A DNA stretch of 64,000 nt, taken from contig JAITQE010000026.1 of NCBI GenBank assembly GCA_031289055.1, positions 1-64,000 on the forward strand, read 5' to 3'. Shown here piece by piece: positions 36,372-45,335 of this stretch (its first letter is position 1; the number at the start of each line of letters is the position of its first letter). The translations under genes were made by a program, and so were the position numbers. Origin of the DNA: Candidatus Endomicrobiellum porotermitis (GTDB lineage: Bacteria; Elusimicrobiota; Endomicrobiia; Endomicrobiales; Endomicrobiaceae). A model generated the notes under the pieces. The model saw only the letters and a list, made by a program, of their open reading frames with translations. It did not search any database and was not told the origin of the DNA.

Positions 36372-37304
36372 ATGAAACTTAAGATTATTTCGGGTAACGC
36401 TAATATAGAGCTTGCAAAACAGATTACTCAAAATCTCGGCGTTGAATTGAGCGAAGCGAAAATCGGGCGTTTTAGTGACGGAGAAATCCAAGTAAAAATA
36501 ATTGACAACGTCAGAGGAGCGGACTGTTTTGTAATTCAGCCTACATGTCCTTGCGTCAATGAAAATTTAATGGAGCTTTTAATTATGGCGGACGCTTTGA
36601 AGAGAGCTTCTGCCAGAAGAATAACTGCTGTTGTTCCTTATTACGGTTACGCCAGACAAGACAGAAAAGCTGAGCCTAGGGTGCCGATTACAGCAAGACT
36701 TATTGCGGATCTTCTCGCAACAGCTGGCGTTGCAAGGCTTTTAACTATGGACTTGCACGCCGGACAGATTCAAGGGTTCTTTGATATCCCTGTTGATCAC
36801 CTTTACGCTAAGCCTATTTTGTCAAAATATTTTCAGGATAAAAATTTAAAAGACGTGGCTGTAGTTTCTCCCGATGCCGGCGGCGTAGAGAGAGCAAGGT
36901 CTTTTGCAAAGCTTATCCATGCGGATTTGGTAATTGTTGATAAAAGAAGACCTCGCCCTAACGAGGCTTCTATAATGAATGTCATAGGAGAAGTGAAAGA
37001 TAAAACTTGTATAATACTGGACGATTTGGTTGATACTGCTGGCACTTTGACAAAAGTTGCCGACGTCATAAAAGAGAAAGGCGCCGCAAGAGTTCTCGCC
37101 GCGGTTTCGCATGGCGTTCTTTCTGGAGAAGCAAAGCAGAGAGTGCAAAATTCGGCTTTGGAAGAGCTTGTAATAACGGACACTATTCCGTTGTCAAAAG
37201 AAGGACCCAACGAAAAGATTGTTGTGTTGAGCGTTGCGTCAATATTGGCGGAAGCCATAAAGAGAATTTCAAACAACGAGTCAATAAGCGCTTTGTTTTT
37301 ATAA
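36372..37304 (+). CDS. prs: ribose-phosphate pyrophosphokinase
   Basis: 310 residues. GRFSDGEIQVKI, YYGYARQDRK, the catalytic loop VDKRRPRPNEA and the PRPP signature CIILDDLVDTAGT are present. It makes PRPP for purine, pyrimidine, histidine and NAD synthesis. It follows glmU by 58 bases, the same order as in many bacteria (glmU-prs-rplY-pth). Confidence 0.97.
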   Translation: MKLKIISGNANIELAKQITQNLGVELSEAKIGRFSDGEIQVKIIDNVRGADCFVIQPTCPCVNENLMELLIMADALKRASARRITAVVPYYGYARQDRKAEPRVPITARLIADLLATAGVARLLTMDLHAGQIQGFFDIPVDHLYAKPILSKYFQDKNLKDVAVVSPDAGGVERARSFAKLIHADLVIVDKRRPRPNEASIMNVIGEVKDKTCIILDDLVDTAGTLTKVADVIKEKGAARVLAAVSHGVLSGEAKQRVQNSALEELVITDTIPLSKEGPNEKIVVLSVASILAEAIKRISNNESISALFL

Positions 37305-37341
37305 AAATAAACTGCCGCTGTAATAGCAATGGAGGATTTTA

Positions 37342-38019
37342 ATGAATGAAGTAATTTTAGATGTTGAATTAAGAACTATCGGTTCTAATGGAAGTCTTTC
37401 TTGTTTGAAAAAAGAAGGAAAAATTCCGGCTGTATTTTACGGAAAAAACGTTAAGTCTGAATCTATATCCGTTAATGCTAAAGCTTTTGCTTCAGCAATA
37501 GAAGCAAACGGAGCCAATGTAATTATGGATTTAAACTTTAAAGACGGGAAAAAATCCGCTATTGTAAAAGAAATCCAGAGAGACGTTTTGACTCAAACTC
37601 CTATTCACATAGATTTCCGCGCAATTTCTCTTGAAGACAAAGTTGAAGTTTTGGTGCCTATACACATTGACGGCGTCGCAGACGGCGTTAAGAATTTTGG
37701 CGGAACAATGGAATTCATTGTTAGAGAAATTAAGGTTAAAGCGTTGCCTAAGAGCATTCCTCAGAAGATCAGCGTGGACGTAAGCGCGCTTGGCGTCGGA
37801 CAGGGTATAACTGTTGTCAACTTGCCTAAACTTGAAGGCGTTGACTATATACAGGATCCTTCAACGTTGATTATCAATGTTATAGCTGCGAGAGTCGAGG
37901 AAGAAAAGTCTGCGGATGCGGCGGCGGGAACAGATCCTGTTCAGCCTGAAATTATAAGCAAGGGCAAGAAAGACAAAGAAGAAGAAGGAGTCGCGGCGGT
38001 TCCGGCGGCAAAGAAGTAA
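37342..38019 (+). CDS. rplY: 50S ribosomal protein L25, general stress (CTC) form
   Basis: 225 residues. The N-terminal 5S rRNA-binding domain (KKEGKIPAVFYGKN) is followed by the CTC C-terminal domain, with HIDFRAISLEDKVEVLVPIH and ALGVGQGITVVNL. The tail is acidic and alanine-rich. It lies between prs and pth. AATGGAGG precedes the ATG. Confidence 0.95.
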   Translation: MNEVILDVELRTIGSNGSLSCLKKEGKIPAVFYGKNVKSESISVNAKAFASAIEANGANVIMDLNFKDGKKSAIVKEIQRDVLTQTPIHIDFRAISLEDKVEVLVPIHIDGVADGVKNFGGTMEFIVREIKVKALPKSIPQKISVDVSALGVGQGITVVNLPKLEGVDYIQDPSTLIINVIAARVEEEKSADAAAGTDPVQPEIISKGKKDKEEEGVAAVPAAKK

Positions 38020-38042
38020 TAAAATAGATTACGGAGTTGCCG

Positions 38043-38633
38043 GTGTCTAAACAGATTAAGCTTTTTGTCGGGCTTGGCAATCCGGGTCGTAAATATGAAA
38101 ACACCCGCCATAATCTTGGCTTTATAGCTCTGGATTCAATAGCTTTGGCTAAAGGTCTTGAGTTTAGAATTTGGAACAATGTGGCGGATATTTCTTTTTA
38201 TGAGGCTACTAGTGGTAAAGTATGGCTTTTAAAACCTGCTGCTTTTATGAATCTTTCCGGAGATGCCGTATCGTCTTTTTCAAAATATTATAAAATCAGC
38301 GCGGAAGAAATAGTTATCTGTTACGACGATTTTTCCATATCTCTTGGCAAATATAAAATTAGGATGTCCGGCTCTGCCGGCGGACACAATGGTGTAAAAT
38401 CCATCATAGAACGTCTTCATACGGACAAATTTCCGAGAATAAAGTTTGGCATAGGACCGTTCCCAAAATTTATGGACATGGCTGATTTTGTTTTGTCAAA
38501 ATTCTCAAAAGAAGATGAAAACGGAATAAATTTGGTAAAGAATCTTGCAGTTGAAATTTTTGACGAAATAAATGCGTCTGATGTTGAAAAAGCGGCTTCT
38601 AAACTGGCGAACAAAAATAAAACTCTCAAATAA
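38043..38633 (+). CDS. pth: peptidyl-tRNA hydrolase
   Basis: 196 residues from GTG 38043, with GGAG at good spacing; the frame also opens at a TTG two codons earlier. GLGNPGRKYENTRHNLGFIA (catalytic Asn and His), PAAFMNLSG and DDFSISLGKYKIRMSGSAGG with GHNG are all present. It frees tRNA from prematurely released peptidyl-tRNA. Confidence 0.96.
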   Translation: MSKQIKLFVGLGNPGRKYENTRHNLGFIALDSIALAKGLEFRIWNNVADISFYEATSGKVWLLKPAAFMNLSGDAVSSFSKYYKISAEEIVICYDDFSISLGKYKIRMSGSAGGHNGVKSIIERLHTDKFPRIKFGIGPFPKFMDMADFVLSKFSKEDENGINLVKNLAVEIFDEINASDVEKAASKLANKNKTLK

Positions 38634-38716
38634 ATTTATAGGTTAAGGCGGTTTAGTTTAACAGATAAAATTTCTGCGCCAACGTCAGAAAATCTCAAAA
38701 TTTTAAAAGGCGACGA

Positions 38717-39472
38717 ATGTATAAAAACAGAAACAATAGAAAAGAATTATCGTTTGAAAATATTATATACGGACGCAATTCTGTTTTAGAACTTCTTAAA
38801 GCAGGCAAACGCGCCGTAAACAAATTGATGGTTTCGCAGACTGCGAGAGGCTCGGCAATTTCAGAGATTATAAATCTTGCAAAGCATAAGGGGATAGCTG
38901 TCCATTCTGTCCCGCCTGAGAAATTAGACAGGTTTTCGGAGCGGTCGCAAGGCGTTGCTGTAGAAGTTTCGCCAACAGAGTACGTAGAGCTTGAAGACTT
39001 AATAAAACAATCAAAACGGTCTCCGAAACCGTTGCTTGTAATATTAGACGGCATAGAAGATCCGCATAATTTAGGCGCAATAATAAGGAATTGCGTAGCT
39101 TTTGGAGCTGACGGCGCGATAATACCCAAGTGGAGAGCCGTCGGCGTAAATGAAACCGTTTCAAGAGCTTCTTCCGGAGCCGTAGAGCATATATCAATAT
39201 CAAAAGTTGCAAACGTAAATCAGGCTATAGATTTATTAAAAGAAAATAACTTTTGGATAGCCGGCGCGGAAAACGGCGGACAAAGTTTGGAAGATGCGGA
39301 TTTGCCTTTCCCTTTAGCCGTAATCATAGGAAGCGAAGGTTTTGGTCTCCATAATCTAACTAAAAAACATTGTGATTTTTTAATCTCAATTCCGCAAAAA
39401 ACCGCCATATCTTCCCTCAACGCCTCGTGCGCCTCCGCCGTAATCCTATATGAGTTTTCCAAAAAGCGCTGA
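38717..39472 (+). CDS. rlmB: SpoU-family 23S rRNA 2'-O-ribose methyltransferase (RlmB-like)
   Basis: 251 residues. The N-terminal substrate-binding domain IIYGRNSVLELLKAGKRAVN is followed by the SPOUT knot: VILDGIEDPHNLGAIIRNCV, then VIIGSEGFGLHNLTKKHCDF and SLNASCASAVILYEF. RlmB methylates G2251 of the P loop in E. coli; a tRNA target is also possible in this family. Confidence 0.92.
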   Translation: MYKNRNNRKELSFENIIYGRNSVLELLKAGKRAVNKLMVSQTARGSAISEIINLAKHKGIAVHSVPPEKLDRFSERSQGVAVEVSPTEYVELEDLIKQSKRSPKPLLVILDGIEDPHNLGAIIRNCVAFGADGAIIPKWRAVGVNETVSRASSGAVEHISISKVANVNQAIDLLKENNFWIAGAENGGQSLEDADLPFPLAVIIGSEGFGLHNLTKKHCDFLISIPQKTAISSLNASCASAVILYEFSKKR

Positions 39473-40054
39473 TAGCAAGCGAATCCGCATGCCGTACAAT
39501 ACCGTTGCAAGGGTTAATACCCGAGTATATAGAAAAAGGTTCTCATTTTTATATCTAACCGATAAACTCAAGTATTAAAAATAATATGTCTCAACAACTA
39601 CTTCAAGCCCCTGTCAAAGTTGAATTCAACCGTCTTTCAATTTTTAACGAAGTTGTCCCGGAAGCTTTTCCATGTCCAAAAATTTTAAGCTCCATATCGG
39701 TTTTACTTGAATCGCTTTTATCTCTTGCAGGCGATAACAACTCAATTTTATCCGCGCAATCCATTATGCAAAATTGTTTTATTAAATTTGACTTAGATGT
39801 CGGTATTTTATAAAATAGAACTTCGTAAATTTATTGTTGTATCGGCGTTTTTGTTTGCATTTATTGTTTGATTGTGAAAATTTTTTCCTTTTGATTTTTG
39901 CCCCAACCGAGCAAACGTAACGTTAAGATTAGGCGTGGAATATGTCATATAAGCGTCGCGTATAATTGTATAAATATCCGATTTATCAGAGTGTGTTCTT
40001 AGTTGATTTTTAAGTTTTTGTTCTTGGTAAATGGTAAAAATAGAGGAGCAGTGG
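39473..40054 (+). other. gene-free stretch with decayed coding traces
   Basis: 582 bases between rlmB and pyk. Both strands have short open frames, none with a family match. On the minus strand, frames ending at 39808 (NVTFARLGQKSKGKNF...) and 39603 read with plausible codon use and may be parts of one broken gene. No transfer RNA, repeat or clear promoter could be identified, although the pyk promoter must lie in the last part. Confidence 0.35.
39603..39764 (-). pseudogene. possible minus-strand gene remnant
   Basis: ATG 39764 opens 53 codons: MDCADKIELLSPARDKSDSS, then KTDMELKIFGHGKASGTTSL and a short basic tail. Codon use looks more coding-like than the opposite-strand frame over the same bases. 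A second piece in another frame ends at 39808. No family is recognised. Confidence 0.25.
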
Positions 40055-41077
40055 GTGAACAAAATAGGCATAGTTTGTACAATGGGACCAGCGATACGTT
40101 CCCTTGAAATTTTGAAGAGTTTAGCCGATAGCGGTATGGCTATAGTAAGGCTTAATTTTTCGCACGGAACTTTTGCGGAGCATGAAAAAGACATCGCTTT
40201 GGTAAGAACTTTAAACGAGCGGTATAAGAAAGATATAAAAATTCTCGCCGATTTGGAAGGACACAGAATAAGAGTTGGTAAAATTGAAGGCGGCAAGGTA
40301 GAATTAAAGAAAGGTCAACAGCTTATTCTTACTAATAAAGATATAGTAGGAAACAGTAAAGAAATTTCAATAGACTATCTAAATCCTCTTACGGACATTA
40401 CAAAGGGTCTTACAATTTTTATAGACGATGGCAACCTTGCGTTAAAAGTTTTATCTTCAAAAGAAGACGAGGTTGTTACAGAAGTTCAGACGGACTATGT
40501 TTTAAAGACCCATAAAGGCGTAAATATTCCCGATGCAAAATTAAGATTTAAACCTTTAGAAGATAAAGACCGCGAAGGCTTGCTTTTTGCTTTGGGTCAA
40601 AACGTTGATTGCGTGGCGAATTCTTTTGTTAGAGATGCTGCCGATATGCAGCCTATAATAGACGTAGTAAAAGAGCAGAAAGCCAAATGTGAACTTGTAG
40701 CTAAAATTGAAGATATGTCTGGAATCAATAATATTGACGAAATTCTTGATGTCGTTGAAGGAATAATGGTCGCCAGAGGCGACATGGGCGTATCTTTGCC
40801 TGTTTACTCAGTGCCCGTAATGCAAAAATACATAATAAAAAAATGCAAGGCGCGCGATAAGTTTGTAATCACGGCTACGCAAATGTTGGAAAGTATGATT
40901 AAAAATCCTGTTCCTACAAGAGCGGAGGTCAGCGATGTGGCTAATGCAGTTTTGGACGGAACCGACTATACAATGCTTTCAGCTGAAACGTCAGTAGGTC
41001 TTTATCCTGAGAAAGCTGTTGCTATGATGGGCAACGTTATAAAGTACACGTTGGAAAATAAATCAAAGATAGCCTAA
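40055..41077 (+). CDS. pyk: pyruvate kinase, short form without C-terminal domain
   Basis: 340 residues from GTG 40055, chosen because AGAGGAG lies just upstream and the protein then starts NKIGIVCTMGPA as the family does. RLNFSHG, AKIED with the catalytic lysine, MVARGDMGV, TATQMLESM and the C-terminal TMLSAETSVGLYPEKAV are conserved. The usual DTKGPEIR motif is changed to DLEGHRIR: the aspartate and last arginine stay, T and K are lost. The about 120-residue C-terminal allosteric domain is missing. It should make pyruvate and ATP from PEP, but without the usual effector site. Confidence 0.88.
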   Translation: MNKIGIVCTMGPAIRSLEILKSLADSGMAIVRLNFSHGTFAEHEKDIALVRTLNERYKKDIKILADLEGHRIRVGKIEGGKVELKKGQQLILTNKDIVGNSKEISIDYLNPLTDITKGLTIFIDDGNLALKVLSSKEDEVVTEVQTDYVLKTHKGVNIPDAKLRFKPLEDKDREGLLFALGQNVDCVANSFVRDAADMQPIIDVVKEQKAKCELVAKIEDMSGINNIDEILDVVEGIMVARGDMGVSLPVYSVPVMQKYIIKKCKARDKFVITATQMLESMIKNPVPTRAEVSDVANAVLDGTDYTMLSAETSVGLYPEKAVAMMGNVIKYTLENKSKIA

Positions 41078-41178
41078 ATTAATTTTTATTTTATAAAAGA
41101 GGACTGCTGTTGTATATTAATTTTTTTTGCTAATTTTTCGGCAGGCTGCTTTCTTTATAGTCGTAGTTAGGAGAAAAA

Positions 41179-41889
41179 GTGGAAATTGTTTATTCGTTGA
41201 TAGCCGCAAGCGCGGCGATGGTAGGAGCTTTAATAGTTATAACGTTTCATAAATGGTCTGAAAGAAATTCTTTTCTTATAATAAATTTTGCGGCAGGCGT
41301 TATGCTTACGCTTGCTTTTGCTCATTTAATTCCTGAAGGCTTGGAGTTAAATTCCAATACGATGTTTTATGCTTTGATTGGTTTTTTGTTTATGTTTTTT
41401 TTGCAGTTTATTGTTCTATTCCACCCATGTCGCGATCACGAGTGCCGCACGCACACGCACGTAGCTTCTGTTGTAGGTTTATCTCTGCATTCAATTCTTG
41501 ATGGACTTATGATAACTGTTGGTTTTGAGGCTAATGCAGAATTAGGAATTCTTACGACGTTTGCTATTTTGCTTCACAAGCTTCCTGACGGAATAACTAT
41601 TTCGGGAGTTCTACTTCATAAAGGCGTTTCCAAAAAGAAAATTTTTCTTTTTTCTCTTCTTACCGCGTTATTTACGCCTCTTGGCGCAATAGTGGGGTTA
41701 TGTTTGTTTAAAGGAATGTCTTTGCGTATGCTAGGGGCATTTTTAGGAGTAACGGCAGGCTCTTTTATTTTTCTTTCAGCTTCAGATTTAATACCGGAAA
41801 CCCATAAGTCAAAAGATAAAGTCACATCGCTTATGTTGTTTGCAGGGGTGTTTGTTGTCCTTGCTGCAGAACGTATAATAGGGCGTTGA
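41179..41889 (+). CDS. ZIP-family metal transporter
   Basis: 236 residues from GTG 41179, with AGGAG upstream. About eight membrane segments. The metal-site helices have HSILDGLMI and LHKLPDGITI, matching the H-S-x2-D-G and H-x2-P-D-G motifs of ZIP carriers; a histidine-rich loop DHECRTHTH precedes them. It probably brings in zinc, iron or manganese. It may supply the zinc-type ribosomal proteins and M23 enzyme seen here, an inference only. Confidence 0.88.
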   Translation: MEIVYSLIAASAAMVGALIVITFHKWSERNSFLIINFAAGVMLTLAFAHLIPEGLELNSNTMFYALIGFLFMFFLQFIVLFHPCRDHECRTHTHVASVVGLSLHSILDGLMITVGFEANAELGILTTFAILLHKLPDGITISGVLLHKGVSKKKIFLFSLLTALFTPLGAIVGLCLFKGMSLRMLGAFLGVTAGSFIFLSASDLIPETHKSKDKVTSLMLFAGVFVVLAAERIIGR

Positions 41890-41929
41890 TTTATGATATT
41901 ATTATGAATGATTTTGGAGATTTGCAACA

Positions 41930-42820
41930 ATGAATGAAATAAAGAAATTTCCATATACCTATATTTTGGGCTGGTCAGTGTCAAGGTACGATAGATTTTC
42001 AAGCTGCAAACGTCAATATTTCTACGATTATTATGCAAAATACGATAAAGAAAATCCTCTTGAAAAAATTGTATTTTTAAAAGGGTTAACTTCAAAAGCG
42101 CTGGAAACGGGAAATATTGTCCACGACGTTATAAGAGACACGCTTCAAAGATTCCAAAAGAGCTCAAAGCCAATAAACAAAGATAAATTTTTCAAATATG
42201 CATTTAATACGACTGAGAAATATTGCGGCGCAAAAACTTTCTTTGAACATTATTATAATGGAGATTTAATTTCCGTTCAAGATATATATTTAAAGGTGAA
42301 AAATATATTAGAAAAATTTTTGAATAGCCCACGCTTTTCTTGGATTGAAAAGAACGCTGTTCCGCAGAGCTCGGGGTGGGTTATAGAACCGCCGGGCTTT
42401 GGAGAAACAAGAATAAATAACTATAAAGCTTTTTGCAAAGTTGATTTTTTGTTTCCTGTCGGCGATAAAATATATATTATGGATTGGAAAACTGGGAAAG
42501 CCGATGATATTAAACACTCAAAACAATTGACCGGATACTCTCTTTGGGCAAACTATCATTTTGAAAAGAAAGCGTCCGACATTGTGCCTATGGTTGCGTA
42601 TCTTTATCCCGAATACAAAGAGAGAAATATAAAGATCAATGATGCCTCCATATTTGAATTTGCAAATACTGTAGAATCGGAGACGAAAGATATGTATGAA
42701 TATTTGATTGATATTGAGAAAAACATACCTAAAGACAAAAAAGAATTTCCTGTTGCCTGCAACGCGTTTTTTTGTAAATACTGCAACTACAAAGAAATTT
42801 GCCGCGCAAGTAAATTTTAA
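41930..42820 (+). CDS. RecB/Cas4-like PD-(D/E)XK nuclease with Fe-S-type cysteines
   Basis: 296 residues. SVSRYDRFSSCKRQYFYDYY at the start, GNIVHDVIRD (motif I histidine), FCKVDFLF with the aspartate, MDWKTGKADD (D-x-K motif) and the C-terminal FFCKYCNYKEIC. The first and the last three cysteines have the spacing of iron-sulphur sites in AddB/Cas4-type nucleases. It is a single-domain protein, not a full RecB helicase, and there is no CRISPR array or cas gene near. It may act in DNA repair. Confidence 0.85.
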   Translation: MNEIKKFPYTYILGWSVSRYDRFSSCKRQYFYDYYAKYDKENPLEKIVFLKGLTSKALETGNIVHDVIRDTLQRFQKSSKPINKDKFFKYAFNTTEKYCGAKTFFEHYYNGDLISVQDIYLKVKNILEKFLNSPRFSWIEKNAVPQSSGWVIEPPGFGETRINNYKAFCKVDFLFPVGDKIYIMDWKTGKADDIKHSKQLTGYSLWANYHFEKKASDIVPMVAYLYPEYKERNIKINDASIFEFANTVESETKDMYEYLIDIEKNIPKDKKEFPVACNAFFCKYCNYKEICRASKF

Positions 42821-42904
42821 TAAAATTGTCGCTTTAGCGAGCGTTAAATGGAATTGTTTGCCAATTCTTTGTCCAAAGCAGGTTTAGGTATTTAATCCGA
42901 GATC

Positions 42905-43062
42905 CTTTCTAAAATCTTTGCTACAAAAGAAGCGGGGAAAGTCGCAGATCTTGGTTTATCAATGCGTTATGGCATAGTAAAGAGTTTGAGGGGGGGGTAT
43001 CGGTTAAGAACGTTGTGGGAAAAGGTGCGACTTTCTATATAAATTTTCCGATATCAAAATAA
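42905..43062 (+). pseudogene. sensor histidine kinase remnant with frameshift at a poly-G run
   Basis: The frame ATKEAGKVADLGLSMRYGIV then KSL reads the G1 and G2 boxes of a HATPase domain; after the run of eight G (42990-42997) the frame continues as GGVSVKNVVGKGATFYINFP and ends ISK before TAA. Put together they match the end of a histidine kinase, but a one-base shift separates them and the rest of the protein is missing. The rmuC gene starts three bases on. Confidence 0.8.
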
Positions 43063-43064
43063 AT

Positions 43065-44225
43065 ATGAATACGATTTTGTATATTTTGATTGGATTTGTT
43101 GTTGGAGTTTCTTTTGTTTTGTTTAAATATATGGCAGCGGTAAAGGATAATGCCGCTAAAGAACAAAGGATAAAAGATTTAGAGGAAAATCTTAAAAACC
43201 AATCGGGTGTAAACGATTCTTTAAAAATAGAATTTGAAAATATTGCTTCAAAAGTTTTAGAAGAAAAAAACGCGAAAATTACGGATTTGAATAAAGCTTC
43301 TTTGGAAAATGTAGTCGCGCCTTTTAAAGTAAAAATTGATGAGTTTAAAAACAAGGTTGAAAATCTTCAGATATATGAAGCGGAGAAAATGTCCGGACTA
43401 CAGAAAGAATTGGAAAAATTAATTAGTCTTAATAAGCAAGTAAGCGAAGAAGCTAACAATCTTGCCGGAGCATTAAAAGGCGCGAATAAATTACAAGGGA
43501 TATGGGGCGAACTTACTTTGGAGAGAATTTTTGAATGCGCTGGCATGATAAAAGGCGTGCATTATAGTTCTCAGGAACAGTTTAAAGAGGAAAGCGGAAG
43601 AAAGATTCCAGATTATATAGTTAACTTGCCTGAAGGAAAGAGCATAGTTGTTGACGCAAAAACATCGCTAGGAGCTTATGAAAAATATTATAGTTCTCAA
43701 AATGAAACGGATAAAAAGATTTATTTAAAAGAACACTCTGTAAGCGTAAAAAAACACATTGATGAGCTTGCAGAAAAAGGCTATGCCGATTTACAGAGAC
43801 TTAACCAACCCGAATATGTTTTAATGTTTGTGCCTGTAGAGGGAGCTGTTTCGCTGGCCGTTGCAGATAAACCGGATTTAGTAGGCTATGCGTTTAAGAA
43901 AAATATTATAATAGTTACGCCGTCAACGCTTTTAGCCACCTTAAAAACCGTTGAGTATATTTGGCGTCAAGAAAGCCAAAAAAAAAATGTTCTTGAAATA
44001 GCTAAAGTAGGCGGGAATCTTTACGATAAATTTGTAACTTTTGCCGAGACTTTGCTTGATGTCAACAGGAAGATGACGGAAGCAAAAGATAAAACCGAAG
44101 AAGCCTTAAAGAGGCTTTCTTCTCCTGACAAGAAAGGCGATAGTTTGGTTGCAAGAGCTCAAAAGTTAAAAGAACTCGGATCTCCGACAAGAAAAGAAAT
44201 GCCTAGAGAGTTGTTAACCGACTAA
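43065..44225 (+). CDS. rmuC: RmuC-family DNA recombination protein
   Basis: 386 residues. One N-terminal membrane segment (ILYILIGFVVGVSFVLFKYM), a long coiled coil (about residues 30-140) and the RmuC nuclease-like domain with NKLQGIWGELTLERIFECAG, IPDYIVNLPEGKSIVVDAKT and QPEYVLMFVPVEGAVSLAV. RmuC limits DNA inversions and degrades abnormal DNA structures. It starts just after the histidine kinase remnant. Confidence 0.93.
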   Translation: MNTILYILIGFVVGVSFVLFKYMAAVKDNAAKEQRIKDLEENLKNQSGVNDSLKIEFENIASKVLEEKNAKITDLNKASLENVVAPFKVKIDEFKNKVENLQIYEAEKMSGLQKELEKLISLNKQVSEEANNLAGALKGANKLQGIWGELTLERIFECAGMIKGVHYSSQEQFKEESGRKIPDYIVNLPEGKSIVVDAKTSLGAYEKYYSSQNETDKKIYLKEHSVSVKKHIDELAEKGYADLQRLNQPEYVLMFVPVEGAVSLAVADKPDLVGYAFKKNIIIVTPSTLLATLKTVEYIWRQESQKKNVLEIAKVGGNLYDKFVTFAETLLDVNRKMTEAKDKTEEALKRLSSPDKKGDSLVARAQKLKELGSPTRKEMPRELLTD

Positions 44226-44250
44226 TAGCGTCATGTAACTTGAGGATAAA

Positions 44251-44952
44251 ATGAATGGACATAAAACGACGTTGTATAAAAGCGAACTTCAAAATAAAGC
44301 GCTAGAACTTAGAAAAGAGCTTGACAAGAAGGAATTAGATCTTATTTTTGATGATAATTTTTTTAGAGATTATCTTGTAAAGATTGTTGTTAAAACAAAA
44401 AAAGGAATAACAAAAGGAAATTTATTTATCTATTATAAACCGACAAAAGACGCGTATTCTTTGAAAAGGCAAATAAAAGATACTCAAACAGATTTGCTTA
44501 TAGATTTGTCATGGAATAAGATTAACAATTCTGAGACTTATGCGGCTGAGAGCGGTATTTACGAGGCTTTTGTAGACGGTTCATACATTAATGGAACTAC
44601 GGGTTACGGCGCTGTTATTTATCTTGGCGATGAAATAAAGGCGGAACTTTCAGGAACGGTTCCCAATACGCAGTTTAGACAATTTGGCGGAGAATTGAAA
44701 TCTGTTCTTGAAACTTTAAAATGGTGCGATGAAAATTATGTTGAAAAGATAAGAATCAACTACGATTATGAGGGTATAGAAAAAATTGCCTTGGGCAAAT
44801 GGAAAGCTGGCAACGAATTTTCAAAAGAGTATATAGATTTTATTTGCCGAACGAAAGTTGAAATTGAATGGCGGCATATAAAAAGCCATACGGGGAATAT
44901 AAAAAATGATAAAGCTGATTTGCTAGCAAAACGCGCGGCAGGCAAGCGGTAA
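44251..44952 (+). CDS. RNase H-fold ribonuclease with N-terminal extension
   Basis: 233 residues. The C-terminal 140 residues form an RNase HI fold: YEAFVDGSYINGTTGYGAVI (first Asp), GGELKSVLETLKWCDE (Glu), INYDYEGIEKIALGKW (second Asp) and HIKSHTGNIKNDKADLLAKR (His, last Asp). The N-terminal 90 residues are a charged helical extension without a recognised domain. It may remove RNA from RNA-DNA hybrids. Confidence 0.88.
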   Translation: MNGHKTTLYKSELQNKALELRKELDKKELDLIFDDNFFRDYLVKIVVKTKKGITKGNLFIYYKPTKDAYSLKRQIKDTQTDLLIDLSWNKINNSETYAAESGIYEAFVDGSYINGTTGYGAVIYLGDEIKAELSGTVPNTQFRQFGGELKSVLETLKWCDENYVEKIRINYDYEGIEKIALGKWKAGNEFSKEYIDFICRTKVEIEWRHIKSHTGNIKNDKADLLAKRAAGKR

Positions 44953-44996
44953 TTTGTATAATTGTTTGTTAATATTTTTTCAAGGGAGGAACAAAC

Positions 44997-45335
44997 ATGT
45001 CAAACTTGAAAAGCGCATTTTATGCAGGCGTTGGTCTTGTGTTAAAGAGTAAGGATAAGGTTGAATCCGCCGCGAGAAAATTTGTTAAAGACAACAAAGT
45101 TGAGGCTGTGGAGGGTAAAAAATTTATAGACAAAACAGTCAAACACGTGGAAGCTGCGAAAAGGGACTTATCAAAAAAGTTTAATGGAGCGGTAAAAAAC
45201 GCAGTTGATAAAATGGGTCTGATAACTCGTAAAGAAGTAAAAGTTTTAAAAGAAGAGATACATCATTTTAAAAAGCAATTAAGCAAACCTAATAGTCCTT
45301 CTAAAAAATCAAAAGTCAAAAAAGAGAAAAGATAA
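44997..45335 (+). CDS. phasin-like helical protein
   Basis: 112 residues, nearly all helix. LKSAFYAGVGLVLKSKDKVE, EGKKFIDKTVKHVEAAKRDL and GLITRKEVKVLKEEIHHFKK follow the pattern of PhaI/PhaF-like phasin proteins, with an amphipathic N-terminal helix and a coiled coil, then a lysine-rich tail. GGGAGGA precedes the ATG. No polyhydroxyalkanoate genes are near, so a granule role is not supported. Confidence 0.75.
   Translation: MSNLKSAFYAGVGLVLKSKDKVESAARKFVKDNKVEAVEGKKFIDKTVKHVEAAKRDLSKKFNGAVKNAVDKMGLITRKEVKVLKEEIHHFKKQLSKPNSPSKKSKVKKEKR

Noticed and set aside
39586..39813. 75-codon plus-strand ORF between rlmB and pyk
   Set aside because: No ribosome site and no family; the opposite strand has more coding-like codons. 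Treated as part of an unexplained stretch.
41930..42820. Cas4-like nuclease as a sign of a CRISPR system
   Set aside because: No spaced repeats or other cas genes are in the window; the protein fits a stand-alone RecB-like nuclease.
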